This document shows positions 44,372 through 55,051 of a stretch of DNA of 64,000 nt, piece after piece. Every line of letters begins with the position of its first letter. Within the stretch, counting starts at the first letter, position 1. The notes beneath the pieces were generated by a model that saw only the letters and a program-made list of their open reading frames with translations, made no database searches and was not told the origin of the DNA. Source of the stretch: Escallonia rubra (taxonomy: Eukaryota; Streptophyta; Magnoliopsida; Escalloniales; Escalloniaceae); the NCBI GenBank assembly GCA_033065855.1, contig JAVXUO010001427.1:62001-126000 (forward strand). Reading direction: 5' to 3'. The position numbers were made by a program, and so were the translations under genes.

Positions 44372-45534
44372 GGTTAATTACTCACGGCACCCTTGAGATT
44401 TACCCTAAATTACACACGGACCCCCCTATCTTTTGAAAATTACACTCCGCTCCCCCAGGTTTGTACCCGCATTTCACGGAGCCCCACAAAATTGACGGGG
44501 ACCCTAACTCCATCTAAAGATTCTCTGACACCTTACTTTTTGGATTTTCATCCCCAAACTGCCCTCCCTTTCTTGAAAATCACCAACCTTTGAGGATTCA
44601 CCAGGAACATCGTAAACTTGGTCACCGCCTTGGTCCCCTCAGAAACGGCGTGCTTGGCCAATTCACCAGGCCAGAAGCACAAGCCTAACAGCAGTCTGGA
44701 TCTCGCGGGAGGTGATGGTGGGCTTCTTGGTGTACATGGCGAGCCTGGAAGACTCCTGGGCCAGCTTCTCGAAGATGTCGTTGATGAAGCTGTTCATTAT
44801 CCCCATGGCCTTGCTCGAGATCCCTATGTCCGGGTGGACCTGCTTCAAGGCCTTAAAGATGTAGATCTTGTAGGTCTCGACAGACTTCTTCTGATCTTTT
44901 TATCTCCGGCAGCGGTGGAGCCAGCCTCCTTGGGGAGCTTCTTGCCGGCCTTGGGCTTCTTCTCGGCGACGGTGGGCTTCTTCTCCTCCGCCGACTTCTT
45001 CTCCGGCGATGGACTCCGGCGTCTCCTACAGTGTACACCACGACACAACATCGGCGACCACCGCGCGAGATTTATCATCTGCGCCATCTTCGGTGCCATC
45101 TCGTGGTCAACCACCCCTCATCTCTGGCCACACCCCTCATCGGAAGTACCGCCCAACACCCCTGCGCACCCTTGCGACACCAAACACCGCACGACTTCAT
45201 CACCGGTGAACCCAAAGCCGCATGCCTGACACCGTCGCCCTCCATTGGAAGCACCACCCGCCGCAACCTCCAAAACAGCCATGGAATCACTACTGTCGGC
45301 ATCGTATCCGGTCCCCGATGGCCGATTCCGGCTAGTGTAGCCAAGAGTGAAGAGCCAGACAGTCCCTCCAAAATCCAAGACGATACTGTGTAGTTAATAT
45401 ACAAGGGTAAAAATGTCTTTTTGCGTCCCACCGTTAACACCGTCGAAGAAATGGAGCGGAGTGTAATTTTCAAAAGATAAGGGGGTCCGTGTGTAATTTA
45501 GGGTAAACCTCAGGGGTGTCGTAAGTAATTAACC
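44372..45534. mobile_element. Pack-MULE-like element carrying histone H2B sequence
   Basis: Left (44372-about 44455) and right (about 45451-45534) ends are inverted repeats of about 83 bp. They begin GGTTAATTACTCACGGCACC on the left and, inverted, GGTTAATTACTTACGACACC on the right, with CACACGGACCCCC inside. They resemble the GGGTTAATTAC ends of the element at 2041. No transposase is present. The core consists of a nearly full H2B coding region (minus strand) fused to about 380 bp of GC-rich DNA of unknown origin (45010-45390). The target repeat is obscured by A runs. TIR length, lack of transposase and a captured gene fit a Pack-MULE. Confidence 0.75.
44604..45006 (-). pseudogene. Histone H2B pseudogene, copy 1
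   Basis: The minus strand reads the H2B N-terminal tail ([17 protein letters not shown]), then after a frameshift at about 44895 (AGATCAG replacing the AAG run) the histone fold ([35 protein letters not shown]). A second frameshift follows VRLVL (near 44675), before ELAKHAV. The ATG and first residues and the true stop are missing. Two frameshifts make it non-functional as H2B. Plant H2B genes are intronless, so capture from genomic DNA leaves no intron trace. Confidence 0.88.
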
Positions 45535-46807
45535 CAAAAAGGGTTAAGGGAGCCTGGGTGTGTGAAGGTGGGGGGGGGGGGGGGGGAGGGGATACTCTAC
45601 AAATATGTCACATCTTGTACCTACCCAAGAAGAAGCCACAATTTCTTCTCCATTCTTTATTGCTGATTTTTATCATGGAATGCTGGGGAAGCAAATGTCC
45701 TTTTGGCCCCCTGATTTCCGGTGAATTTGCACACCAGCGCTCCACCATTGACGCTAGGCGACAAGGTTCTTTAAATCTTTTATGTTGACAATCATTTCTT
45801 ACTGTCGAGATTCAAGTAATTCTCCCTCTCTTTTCCTTTGCTCCTTGTAAATTACCAGCTTATTATTGCTGCTGTACAGAGTAACATCCACTGCTTCACC
45901 TGTCACTTGTGGGGAAAGTTCGCGTGGTGTTTTTCTTGATTTAAAGTATACGATACATTATTAAATAATTAAGAAGGTACTAAGAAGTTAAAAAAATACA
46001 CTATATTTTTGTGTGTTATTTTACTAATAAATATTTTCACTGATTTTAATATAATGTTAGCGCCCCCCCAAGATGAAATCCTGGCTCCGCCACTTTATAG
46101 TTGGGTCTTGTTTGATCTCTTTGGGGTGTTCAATATGCTGGTTGGAATAGTCGTAAGTGTGATAATTATCACACTAAAATCCATAGTTTGGTGATTGAGT
46201 TATGATAAGAGGATAAGTTTGGTGTTTGTATACTCAAATGTCATGATGAAGTATGCATTGCATGGAGTTTTGTACTCTCAATTTGTAGCATTTGACATTT
46301 GTTTGATAGTTAAGCTGTTGACCATTTCAAAATGTATTTGGTCTTCATGTTGGATTGATTTATCCACCTCAATTTTCTATTTCATACTTGTCTTTTCTCG
46401 CGAGGAAATAGATTGGCGCCGTATATTGATGACTTATTAGATTATTTTTGACAAACTTCTTTCAACTCTCTGTTTAGTGATAAAAAAATCATCACTAAAG
46501 CTCGTTGTGGCACTTCTAACAGTATTTTTAGCGACAAGCTGTTGCTAGCAATTTCGCCATTGTTGCTGAAGCACTATAGGAAGTGTCACAAAAAAATTTG
46601 TAGCAACCACTTATGTTGCTGAAAAGGAGGGTTGGGCAAAAAAATTCTCAAATTTTATAGTTTTTCGTCTTTCAAAATTCAATTCTTTACCACTTTTTTG
46701 AATCTCCAAAATAACAATGCAAAATCATACATTCATCTTTTCGATTTCTACATTGCAATGTCCCGAATGTCGTAAGAAGATGTAGAAGATGTACATGTTC
46801 TTTTTCG
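45535..46807. other. Non-coding spacer of the 2.2-kb unit
   Basis: Starts with a G-rich run (45571-45587), then AGAAGAAGCCACA-type DNA like the MES upstream region. A CTGGCTCCGCCACT motif (46081-46094) is like a hAT right terminus, and TTTTTAGCGACAAGCTGTTGCTAGCA repeats (46525-46560) recall CACTA subterminal repeats. 60-80-codon frames recur in all units but lack motifs. The same content occurs at 47750-49008 and 49950-51215. Confidence 0.6.
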
Positions 46808-46815
46808 ATTCACCA

Positions 46816-47218
46816 GGAACATCGTAAACTTGGTCACCGCCTTGGTCCCCTCAGAAACGGCGTGCTTGGCCAATTCACCAGGCCAGAAGCACAAGCCTAA
46901 CAGCAGTCTGGATCTCGCGGGAGGTGATGGTGGGCTTCTTGGTGTACATGGCGAGCCTGGAAGACTCCTGGGCCAGCTTCTCGAAGATGTCGTTGATGAA
47001 GCTGTTCATTATCCCCATGCCCTTGCTCGAGATCCCTATGTCCGGGTGGACCTGCTTCAAGGCCTACAAGATGTAGATCTTGTAGGTCTCGACAGACTTC
47101 TTCTGATCTTTTTATCTCCGGCAGCGGTGGAGCCAGCCTCCTTGGGGAGCTTCTTGCCGGCCTTGGGCTTCTTCTCGGCGACGGTGGGCTTCTTCTCCTC
47201 CGCCGGCTTCTTCTCCGG
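46816..47218 (-). pseudogene. Histone H2B pseudogene, copy 2
   Basis: It has the same structure and the same two frameshifts as copy 1, with a few private changes: KGM for KAM in the fold, and a TAC giving a stop-like change near 47065. Sharing the AGATCAG frameshift shows copies 1 and 2 are closest relatives. Confidence 0.88.
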
Positions 47219-49016
47219 CGATGGACTCCGGCGTCTCCTACAGTGTACACCACGACACAACATCGGCGACCACCGCGCGAGATTTATCATCTGCGCCATC
47301 TTCGGTGCCATCTCGTGGTCAACCACCCCTCATCTCTGGCCACACCCCTCATCGGAAGTACCGCCCAACACCCCTGCGCACCATTGCGACACCAAACACC
47401 GCACGACTTCATCACCGGTGAACCCAAAGCCGCATGCCTGACACCGTCGCCCTCCATTGGAAGCACTGCCCGCCGCAACCTCCAAAACAACCATGGAATC
47501 ACTACTGTCGGCAGCGTATCCGGTCCCCGATGGCCGATTTCGGCTAGTGTAGCCAAGAGTGAAGAGCCAGACAGTCCCTCCAAAATCCAAGACGATACTG
47601 TGTAGTTAATATACAAGGGTAAAAATGTCTTTTTGCGTCCCACCGTTAACACCATCGAAGAAATGGAGCGGAGTGTAATTTTCAAAAGATAAGGGGGTCC
47701 GTGTGTAATTTAGGGTAAACCTCAGGGATGTCGTGAGTAATTAACCCAAAAAAGGGTTAAGGGAGCCTGGGTTGGTGAGGGTGTTGAAGGGGGGGGGGGT
47801 GGGAGGGGATACTCTACAAATATGTCACATCTTGTACCTACCCAAGAAAAGCCATAGTTTCTTCTCCATTCTTTATTGCTGATATTTATCATGGAATGCT
47901 GGGGAAGCAAATGTCCTTTTGGCCCCCTAATTTCCGGTGAATTTACACACCGGCGCTCCACCATTGACGCCAGGCGACAAGGTTCTTTAAATCTTTTATG
48001 TTGACACGAGATTCAAGTAATTCTCCCTCTCTTTTCCTTTGCTCCTTGTAAATTACCAGCTTATTATTGCTGCTGTACAGAGTAACATCCATTGCTTCAC
48101 CTGTCACTTGTGGGGAAAGTTTGCGTGGTGTTTTTCTTGATTTAAAGTATACGAGACATTATTAAATAATTAAGAAGGTACTAAGAAGTTAAAAAAACAC
48201 ACTCTATTTTTGTGTGTTATTTTACTAATAAATATTTTCACTGATTTTAATATAATGTTAGCGCCCCCCCAAGATGAAATCCTGGCCCCGCCACTTTATA
48301 GTTGGGTCTTGTTTGATCTCTTTGGGGTGTTCAATATGCTGGTTGGAATAGTCGTAAGTGTGATAATTATCACACTAAAATCCATAGTTTGGTGATTGAG
48401 TTATGATAAGAGGATAAGTTTGGTGTTTGTATACTCAAATGTCATGATGAAGTATGCATTGCATGGAGTTTTGTACTCTCAATTTGTAGCATTTGACATT
48501 TGTTTGATAGTTAAGCTGTTGACCATTTCAAAATGTATTTGGTCTTCATGTTGGATTGATTTATCCACCTCAATTTTCTATTTCATACTTGTCTTTTCTC
48601 GCGAGGAAATTGATTGGCGCCATATATTGATGACTTATTAGATTATTTTTGACAAACTTCTTTCAACTCTCTGTTTAGTGATAAAAAAATCATCACTAAA
48701 GCTCGTTGTGGCACTTCTAACAGTATTTTTAGCGACAAGTTGTTGCTAGCAATTTCGCCATTGTTGCTGAAGCACTATAGGAAGTATCACAAAAAAATTT
48801 GTAGCAACCACTTATGTTGCTGAAAAGGAGGGTTGGGCAAAAAAATTCTCAAATTTTATAGTTTTTCGTCTTTCAAAATTCAATTCTTTACCACTTTTTT
48901 GAATCTCCAAAATAACAATGCAAAATCATACATTCATCTTTTCGATTTCTACATTGCAATGTCCCGAATGTCGTAAGAAGATGTAGAAGATGTACATGTT
49001 CTTTTTCGATTCACCA

Positions 49017-49419
49017 GGAACATCGTAAACTTGGTCACCGCCTTGGTCCCCTCAGAAACGGCGTGCTTGGCCAATTCACCAGGTCGGAAGCACAAGCCTA
49101 ACAACAGTCTGGATCTCGCGGGAGGTGATGGTGGGCTTCTTGGTGTACATGGCGAGCCTGGAAGACTCCTGGGCCAGCTTCTCGAAGATGTCATTGATGA
49201 AGCTGTTCATTATCCCCATGGCCTTGCTTGAGATCCTTATGTCCGGGTGGACCTGCTTCAAGACCTTGAAGATGTAGATCTTGTAGGTCTCGACAAACTT
49301 CTTCTTCTTTTTGTCTCCGGCAGCAGCGGAGCCAGCCTCCTTGGGGAGCTTCTTGCCGACCTTGGGCTTCTTCTCGGCGACGGTGGGCTTCTTCTCCTCC
49401 GCCGGCTTCTTCTCCGGCG
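49017..49419 (-). pseudogene. Histone H2B pseudogene, copy 3 (longest frame)
   Basis: Here the linker reads [20 protein letters not shown] without the frameshift of copies 1 and 2, so one frame (49076-49525, minus, 149 codons) joins 36 foreign residues ([12 protein letters not shown]...) to H2B tail and histone fold through [11 protein letters not shown]. It then hits a 4-base insertion and a stop, losing the last helix (ELAKHAVSEGTKAVTKFT lies in another frame). No promoter or expression evidence exists. Probably a pseudogene, but the only copy able to make an H2B-like chimera. Confidence 0.85.
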
Positions 49420-51215
49420 ATGGACTCCGGCGTCTCCTACAGTGTACACCACGACACAACATCGGCGACCACCGCGCGAGATTTATCATCTGCGCCATCT
49501 TCGGTGCCATCTCGTGGTCAACCACCCTTCATTCTCCGGCCACACCCCTCACCGGAAGTACCGCCCAACACCCCTGCGCACCATTGCGACACCAAACACC
49601 GCACGACTTCATCACCGGTGAACCCAAAGTCGCATGCCTAACACCGTCGCCCTCCATTGGAAGCACCACCCGCCGCAACCTCCAAAACAGCCATGGAATC
49701 ACTACTGTCGGCATCGTATCCGGTCCCCGATGGCCGATTCCGGCTAGTGTAGCCAAGAGTGAAGAGCCAGACAGTCCCTCCAAAATCCAAGACGATACTA
49801 TGTAGTTAATATACAAGGGTAAAAATGTCTTTTTGCATCTCACCGTTAACACCATCAAAGAAATGGAGTGGAGTGTAATTTTCAAAAGATACGGGGGTCC
49901 GTGTGTAATTTAGGGTAAACCTCAGGGGTGTCGTAAGTAATTAACCCAAAAAGGGTTAAGGGAGCCTGGGTGTGTGAGGGTGTTGAAGGGGGGGGGGGGG
50001 GGGGGTGGGAGGGGATACTCTCCAAATCTGTCACATCTTGTACCTACCCAAGAAGAAGCCACAGTTTCTTCTCCATTCTTTATTGCTGATTTTTATCATG
50101 GAATGCTGGGGAAGCAAATGTCCTTTTGGCCCCCTAATTTCCGGTGAATTTACACACCGGCGCTCCACCATTGACGCTAGGCGACAAGGTTCTTTAAATC
50201 TTTTATGTTGACACGAGATTCAAGTAATTCTCCCTCTCTTTTCCTTTGTTCCTTGTAAATTACCAGCTTATTATTGCTGCTGTACAGAGTAACATCCATT
50301 GCTTCACCTGTCACTTGTGGGGAAAGTTTGCGTGGTGTTTTTCTTGATTTAAAGTATACGAGACATTATTAAATAATTAAGAAGGTACTAAGAAGTTAAA
50401 AAAACACACTCTATTTTTGTGTGTTATTTTACTAATAAATATTTTCACTGATTTTAATATAATGTTAGCGCCCCCCCAAGATGAAATCCTGGCTCTGCCA
50501 CTTTATAGTTGGGTCTTGTTTGATCTCTTTGGGGTGTTCAATATGCTTGTTGGAATAGTCGTAAGTGTGATAATTATCACAGTAAAATCCATAGTTTGGT
50601 GATTGAGTTATGATAAGAGGATAAGCTTGGTGTTTGTATACTCAAATGTCATGATGAAGTATGCATTGCATGGAGTTTTGTACTCTCATTTTGTAGCATT
50701 TGACATTTGTTTGATAGTTAAGCTGTTGACCATTTCAAAATGTATTTGGTCTTCATGTTGGATTGCTTTATCCACCTCAATTTTCTATTTCATACTTGTC
50801 TTTTCTCGCGAGGAAATAGATTGGCGCCGTATATTGATGACTTATTAGATTATTTTTGACAAACTTCTTTCAACTCTCTGTTTAGTGATAAAAAAATCAT
50901 CACTAAAGCTCGTTGTGGTATTTCTAACAGTATTTTTAGCGACAAGCTGTTGCTAGCAATTTCGCCATTGTTGCTGAAGCACTATAGGAAGTGTCACAAA
51001 AAAATTTGTAGCAACCACTTATGTTGCTGAAAAGGAGGGTTGGGCAAAAAAATTCTCAAATTTTATAGTTTTTCGTCTTTCAAAATTCAATTCTTTACCA
51101 CTTTTTTGAATCTCCAAAATAACAATGCAAAATCATACATTCATCTTTTCGATTTCTACATTGCAATGTCCCGAATGTCGTAAGAAGATGCAGAAGATGT
51201 ACATGTTCTTTTTCG

Positions 51216-52555
51216 TATCATTCACCGTTGTGATAATCCGAATTTCTATATTAACAATCTCATGTTATTTCCCTCAACTTTTCTCTTTTCAGTTATTTAA
51301 GATGTCCAGTCCTACATCATTTATACGTGAAGTTTAAGATCGATTCTTATACACGATGGACTTTTTCCTTCTTTGACCATGCTTTTGAATTGTACAACAG
51401 ACTTTAACATAAAAGAATCACATATTCTTACAAAAAATCAAAACGTATGACATGTTACTTTGAAAATGCAGGCCAAAGATACCTATCAAAATTCTTGTGT
51501 GAACCAGACGGACCAAAAAGATCAAGTTCCATCACTCACATAGAGAACTCATCTAAATTACTAGGCAATTATGAAGATATATGTCCTTGGAAATGGAGAT
51601 CTGCCTTGGAATACAGTAGCAAGAATCTTGGTATGTTTGCTAGTCAGCTGAATCAAATGATATTTAAAATCAGAATTGTCGGCCTCCTGACATATTACTA
51701 GTTTGATTTGTTCAAACTACATATGTATATATGTTGCTTCAGCCATGGAGTGCAGGCCGACAATATCCTTGTTTTTGTCGATAGCCATCAATCCATTTAA
51801 ATATTATTTTTGAAGAAAGCTAGCTGTTTGCACTTATCTCTGCAATTTAAACTCTGAAAATGCCACAAGACTGGGGTTTTCACAGCTCATATGGAATGGG
51901 AATGCATCAAGACCCATCTTGCACAGTGCTTCTAATAAAGAAGATGGAGTGCAGCTATTTAGATTTGAGTGCAACTTTTGCCAACTTGTACAATATATAC
52001 TCATCAATGCATGTGAGTATTTATTTGCGCTTATCTTAACTTGACTTGCTAAACGATCTTTAATTTGGTTGACATTTGAGTTCAATTCGATGTTTATATA
52101 AACAAGTTTATCCTTACAAAAAATGAAGCGAAAGAAACTTATTAAAACATGATTAGTAGTAAATTAAATGAAGCAAAGTGTATCGCATCGTTTTGACAAC
52201 AAGACAATGCTTGGCGAACCGGTCACCTTAAATATAAAATACGGAATATGCTTGTTCGACATGCAATTGAAACAATTCACTCCCTTCCGATCTTTTGTAA
52301 TTTTTCGATTAGATAAATTTTTAAAGCTATATTATCATTCCCTCATGATTAACCCCTGACTTGTTCAGAAAGTACATACTGAAGGTGGGCTTTCAACGAC
52401 TGCAGCCAAAGTTTAGGTACCTCACCTACAAGTCTACGACCATGTTATACTTCTAAATCTTTTGATGTCAAAGGCATTCTATTATTGCTTTGAAAATTCC
52501 CAGCATTACACCCATCATGAAATGAAGTGAGCAACTGTTCAGAAGAAAAACCAGC
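51216..52555. other. AT-rich, one exon-like segment only
   Basis: 51472-51630 on the plus strand is an open 159-bp segment bounded by an acceptor (AAATGCAG) and a donor (CTTG/GTATGT), reading RYLSKFLCEPDGPKRSSS onward with ICPWKWRSALEY. The family is not recognised and no neighbouring exons were found. It may be an orphan exon or chance. Confidence 0.3.
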
Positions 52556-52563
52556 ATTATGAT

Positions 52564-53138
52564 TATGGGTGAGTATTTAAACCGTTAAAATCGATCCAAC
52601 CGTAAAAACCGAACCAATTAATCCCTCGATTTTCAAACTAATCTAAAAATCAAACGGTTTTTTTTTTCTTTCCCAAACCGTACATTTGGTTCAGTCGGTT
52701 CGGTTTCAATTTTTTTGAAACCGCATAAACCGAATTAACCGTATATAATACAACATATATATATTTTTACCTAATCCTAATTATTTTTTATTAGTTATCT
52801 AATCACTCATATAAAATAGGATAAACCCTAAATCCCTTGACGTAACAAACATTTTTTACTTGCTGTCTACATCTCACTAAGTGTTATTAATTATGATAAA
52901 AACAATCAGTTTTTTTTTAGCTTATTAGCATGTATAAGTTATTAATTTTTTGGCTTAAATTTGCCCAAAATTGAGTTTAGCCTAAATCGATTAAACTGTC
53001 CAAACCAAAACGTTCAACCCATTCAACCCGCAGAAACCGAACCGTTGAAACTGAATCGTTCAACTACGGTTCAGTTTTTTTTTTCCAAACCGAGGTTGGT
53101 CGGTTTGGTATTCAGCCTCCAAACCGTGCACACCCCTA
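52564..53138. mobile_element. hAT-type MITE
   Basis: The right end, inverted, reads TAGGGGTGTGCACGGTTTGG; the left end is a looser TATGGGTGAGTATTTAAACCG. A perfect 8-bp target repeat ATTATGAT occurs at 52556-52563 and 53139-53146. Arms are full of AACCG/CGGTT repeats. 575 bp, no transposase. Confidence 0.85.
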
Positions 53139-53146
53139 ATTATGAT

Positions 53147-55051
53147 AATGCTTGGTTATGATGAATGGAAGCCAGCAATATATGTACCTAAAAAGTCAAA
53201 TAATGGAGGCCTTTTCATCTCTATAATCCAAGGAGGAACTACAACAGATACAACCTATGCCTTAGTCACAGTATTAAAGAATCAGGAACAATGTAAACGC
53301 ATTTAATTTTACCAAACTATGAAAGGTGTGTTCTGGTTGGAATCTAGTTAACTTTGGCCACCAAAACCTAATTCTCAGAAAGGTGGATGAAAGCTATGCT
53401 CATGGGTATTGGGAGAATAGTAACCCCAAAATGCTGTGTAAGCTTCTGCAAGTTGCAAGTAGACGATAGAAAAGTGGCGAGAACAAGAAACATGGGGGTT
53501 TGGATTATTAGTTATTTGACAGCAAAGGCTACCTAATCCTCAGCTAAAATGTACTACTATCATCCATGATTGACAGGTGATAAAGACTTGGCCAATCACC
53601 CCGTAGACGATGAAGAAGCTTCCGGTACCTGTTCAGGTCAAATTAGGTAGTATTTTATTTTATTTTTAGTTAGTTGTGCAAGGCTCTTCCAAAGTTTATC
53701 CATTGTAACGTTTATAACTCATAAAATTGATTTTAACTATTTTGCACCACAAAATTTCACGAGTGTGGTGGCGCTGGATTTGACGTCGGGTGATGAGCCA
53801 AAATGGCCGTGGGTCGTGGTAGTTGAATGAATGGTTGATTAGAGCTTTGAGATATGGATATGTGGTGACCGGTGGATTGGTGGTTGGATCGGTGTTGTGT
53901 ATTGTATTTTATTGGTGCTGATGTGGGTACATGGTGGGTTTGATGCTGCCTGATGATGGGATCTGTTGTGCTAACAATTGCAGGCTTGTTACTAACAACG
54001 AAGTGATGACGGAGGTTTTGGTACAGTGGCGGTGGTTTGGGTGGCCGTTTTGGTTTTGGGTTTCATGAGACGACGGACCGAATATGGTTAGTTAGTTTGT
54101 TGGTGCCTGGTGGTGAAGTGGTTAAGAAAAAGATGTGGGTTTGTCGGTGACGGCATAGCGGTGGCAATTTTGGGTTCATGTTGGTGGACTCGAGGTGGCG
54201 GGTTTGTTGGTGTGCCTAGTGATGGAGCGATAGAGAAGAATATGAGAGAACATTGTTCCCCCATTTTTTATTTTGACTTGATCTTTCAAAAATACCACCT
54301 TAATCTGAGCCACGTGATTAAGTTAACCTCATGATTACAAAAAGAGAACCGAACATAAAGGTGGCTAGCAACAAGCATCAAATATCCTACTATCAACAGG
54401 GGAAAAAAAAAGACTCTTTTATTGCATGTGCTGAATGTGTAAGGCCCAAACTTATATGGTAATTATTGCACGAAGGTGCGCACGTCCTTCTGGCAATGCA
54501 CTGCAAAAAGTCCATCCCTTTAGGAACACAAAACATTTGTGGGCTGTAAACCATGAAAGCTGCAAAAGCTGTGCATGTAAGGATCCTCCTACGAACTGAC
54601 CGGTGGGTCTTGCTTTTTATTATCAACTCTAAAGTGGCTTGGCGATGCAAGTGTGCATGTGTCATGGATATCGACATAAAATGTTTCCTAAGCACACAGC
54701 TGAGAAGTGGCACTCACCCGGCCACGTTTGGTTGTCTCCACGAGTGCGTGAGTGTAGTAGTGATAGTCTTGCATTTGTCTCCCCTCAGTGCGTGAGAGGA
54801 GCGCCGGGGCCTAGCACTGTACACCAGGCTTTGCGCGGATTTTTCGCGTGGCCCAGACACTGAAACAATCTATTGAAAGAATGGTCTGTAGAGATCGATC
54901 TCATCGAAACGTTGTCAGCCGCATTTGTAAGAGAATGACCACTTGTCTGTGAATGATGATATGGAAATCTCAACACCTTAACGATACAACATGTTGCGCG
55001 CATGGCCTGGGGCGGTACTTACTCATGACCAAGGGGGATCATGGCACCCCC
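53147..55051. other. No gene supported
   Basis: 53750-54240 is GGTGG-rich with open frames but no motif. 54690-55010 is a GC-richer patch with inverted short motifs that I cannot assign; its minus strand has a 72-codon frame (54785-55003) with no known family. Confidence 0.4.

Larger units (their letters stand above)
44596..51215. repeat. Tandem triplication of a 2.2-kb unit
   Basis: Three direct units: 44596-46807 (2,212 bp), 46808-49008 (2,201 bp) and 49009-51215 (2,207 bp), near-identical by eye. Each unit runs from ATTCACCAGGAACATCG, inside the Pack-MULE just before the H2B end, through the right TIR and then about 1.27 kb of host DNA to TTCTTTTTCG. The left TIR and first 224 bp of the element occur only before unit 1. 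The sequence leaving unit 3 (TATCATTCACC) shares ATTCACC with the entry point, pointing to a microhomology or unequal-exchange origin. Confidence 0.92.

Noticed and set aside
44618-45229. 203-codon plus-strand frame, repeated at 46830
   Set aside because: It is the antisense of the H2B tail and fold plus the fused GC-rich segment. H2B on the minus strand explains it.
44596-51215. CRISPR-like or satellite array
   Set aside because: Only three 2.2-kb units with no short spacers. The organism is a plant and the units are a segmental triplication.
54690-55010. Possible structured RNA or exon
   Set aside because: It is GC-richer than its surroundings with short inverted motifs, but no known RNA boxes or consistent frame could be shown.
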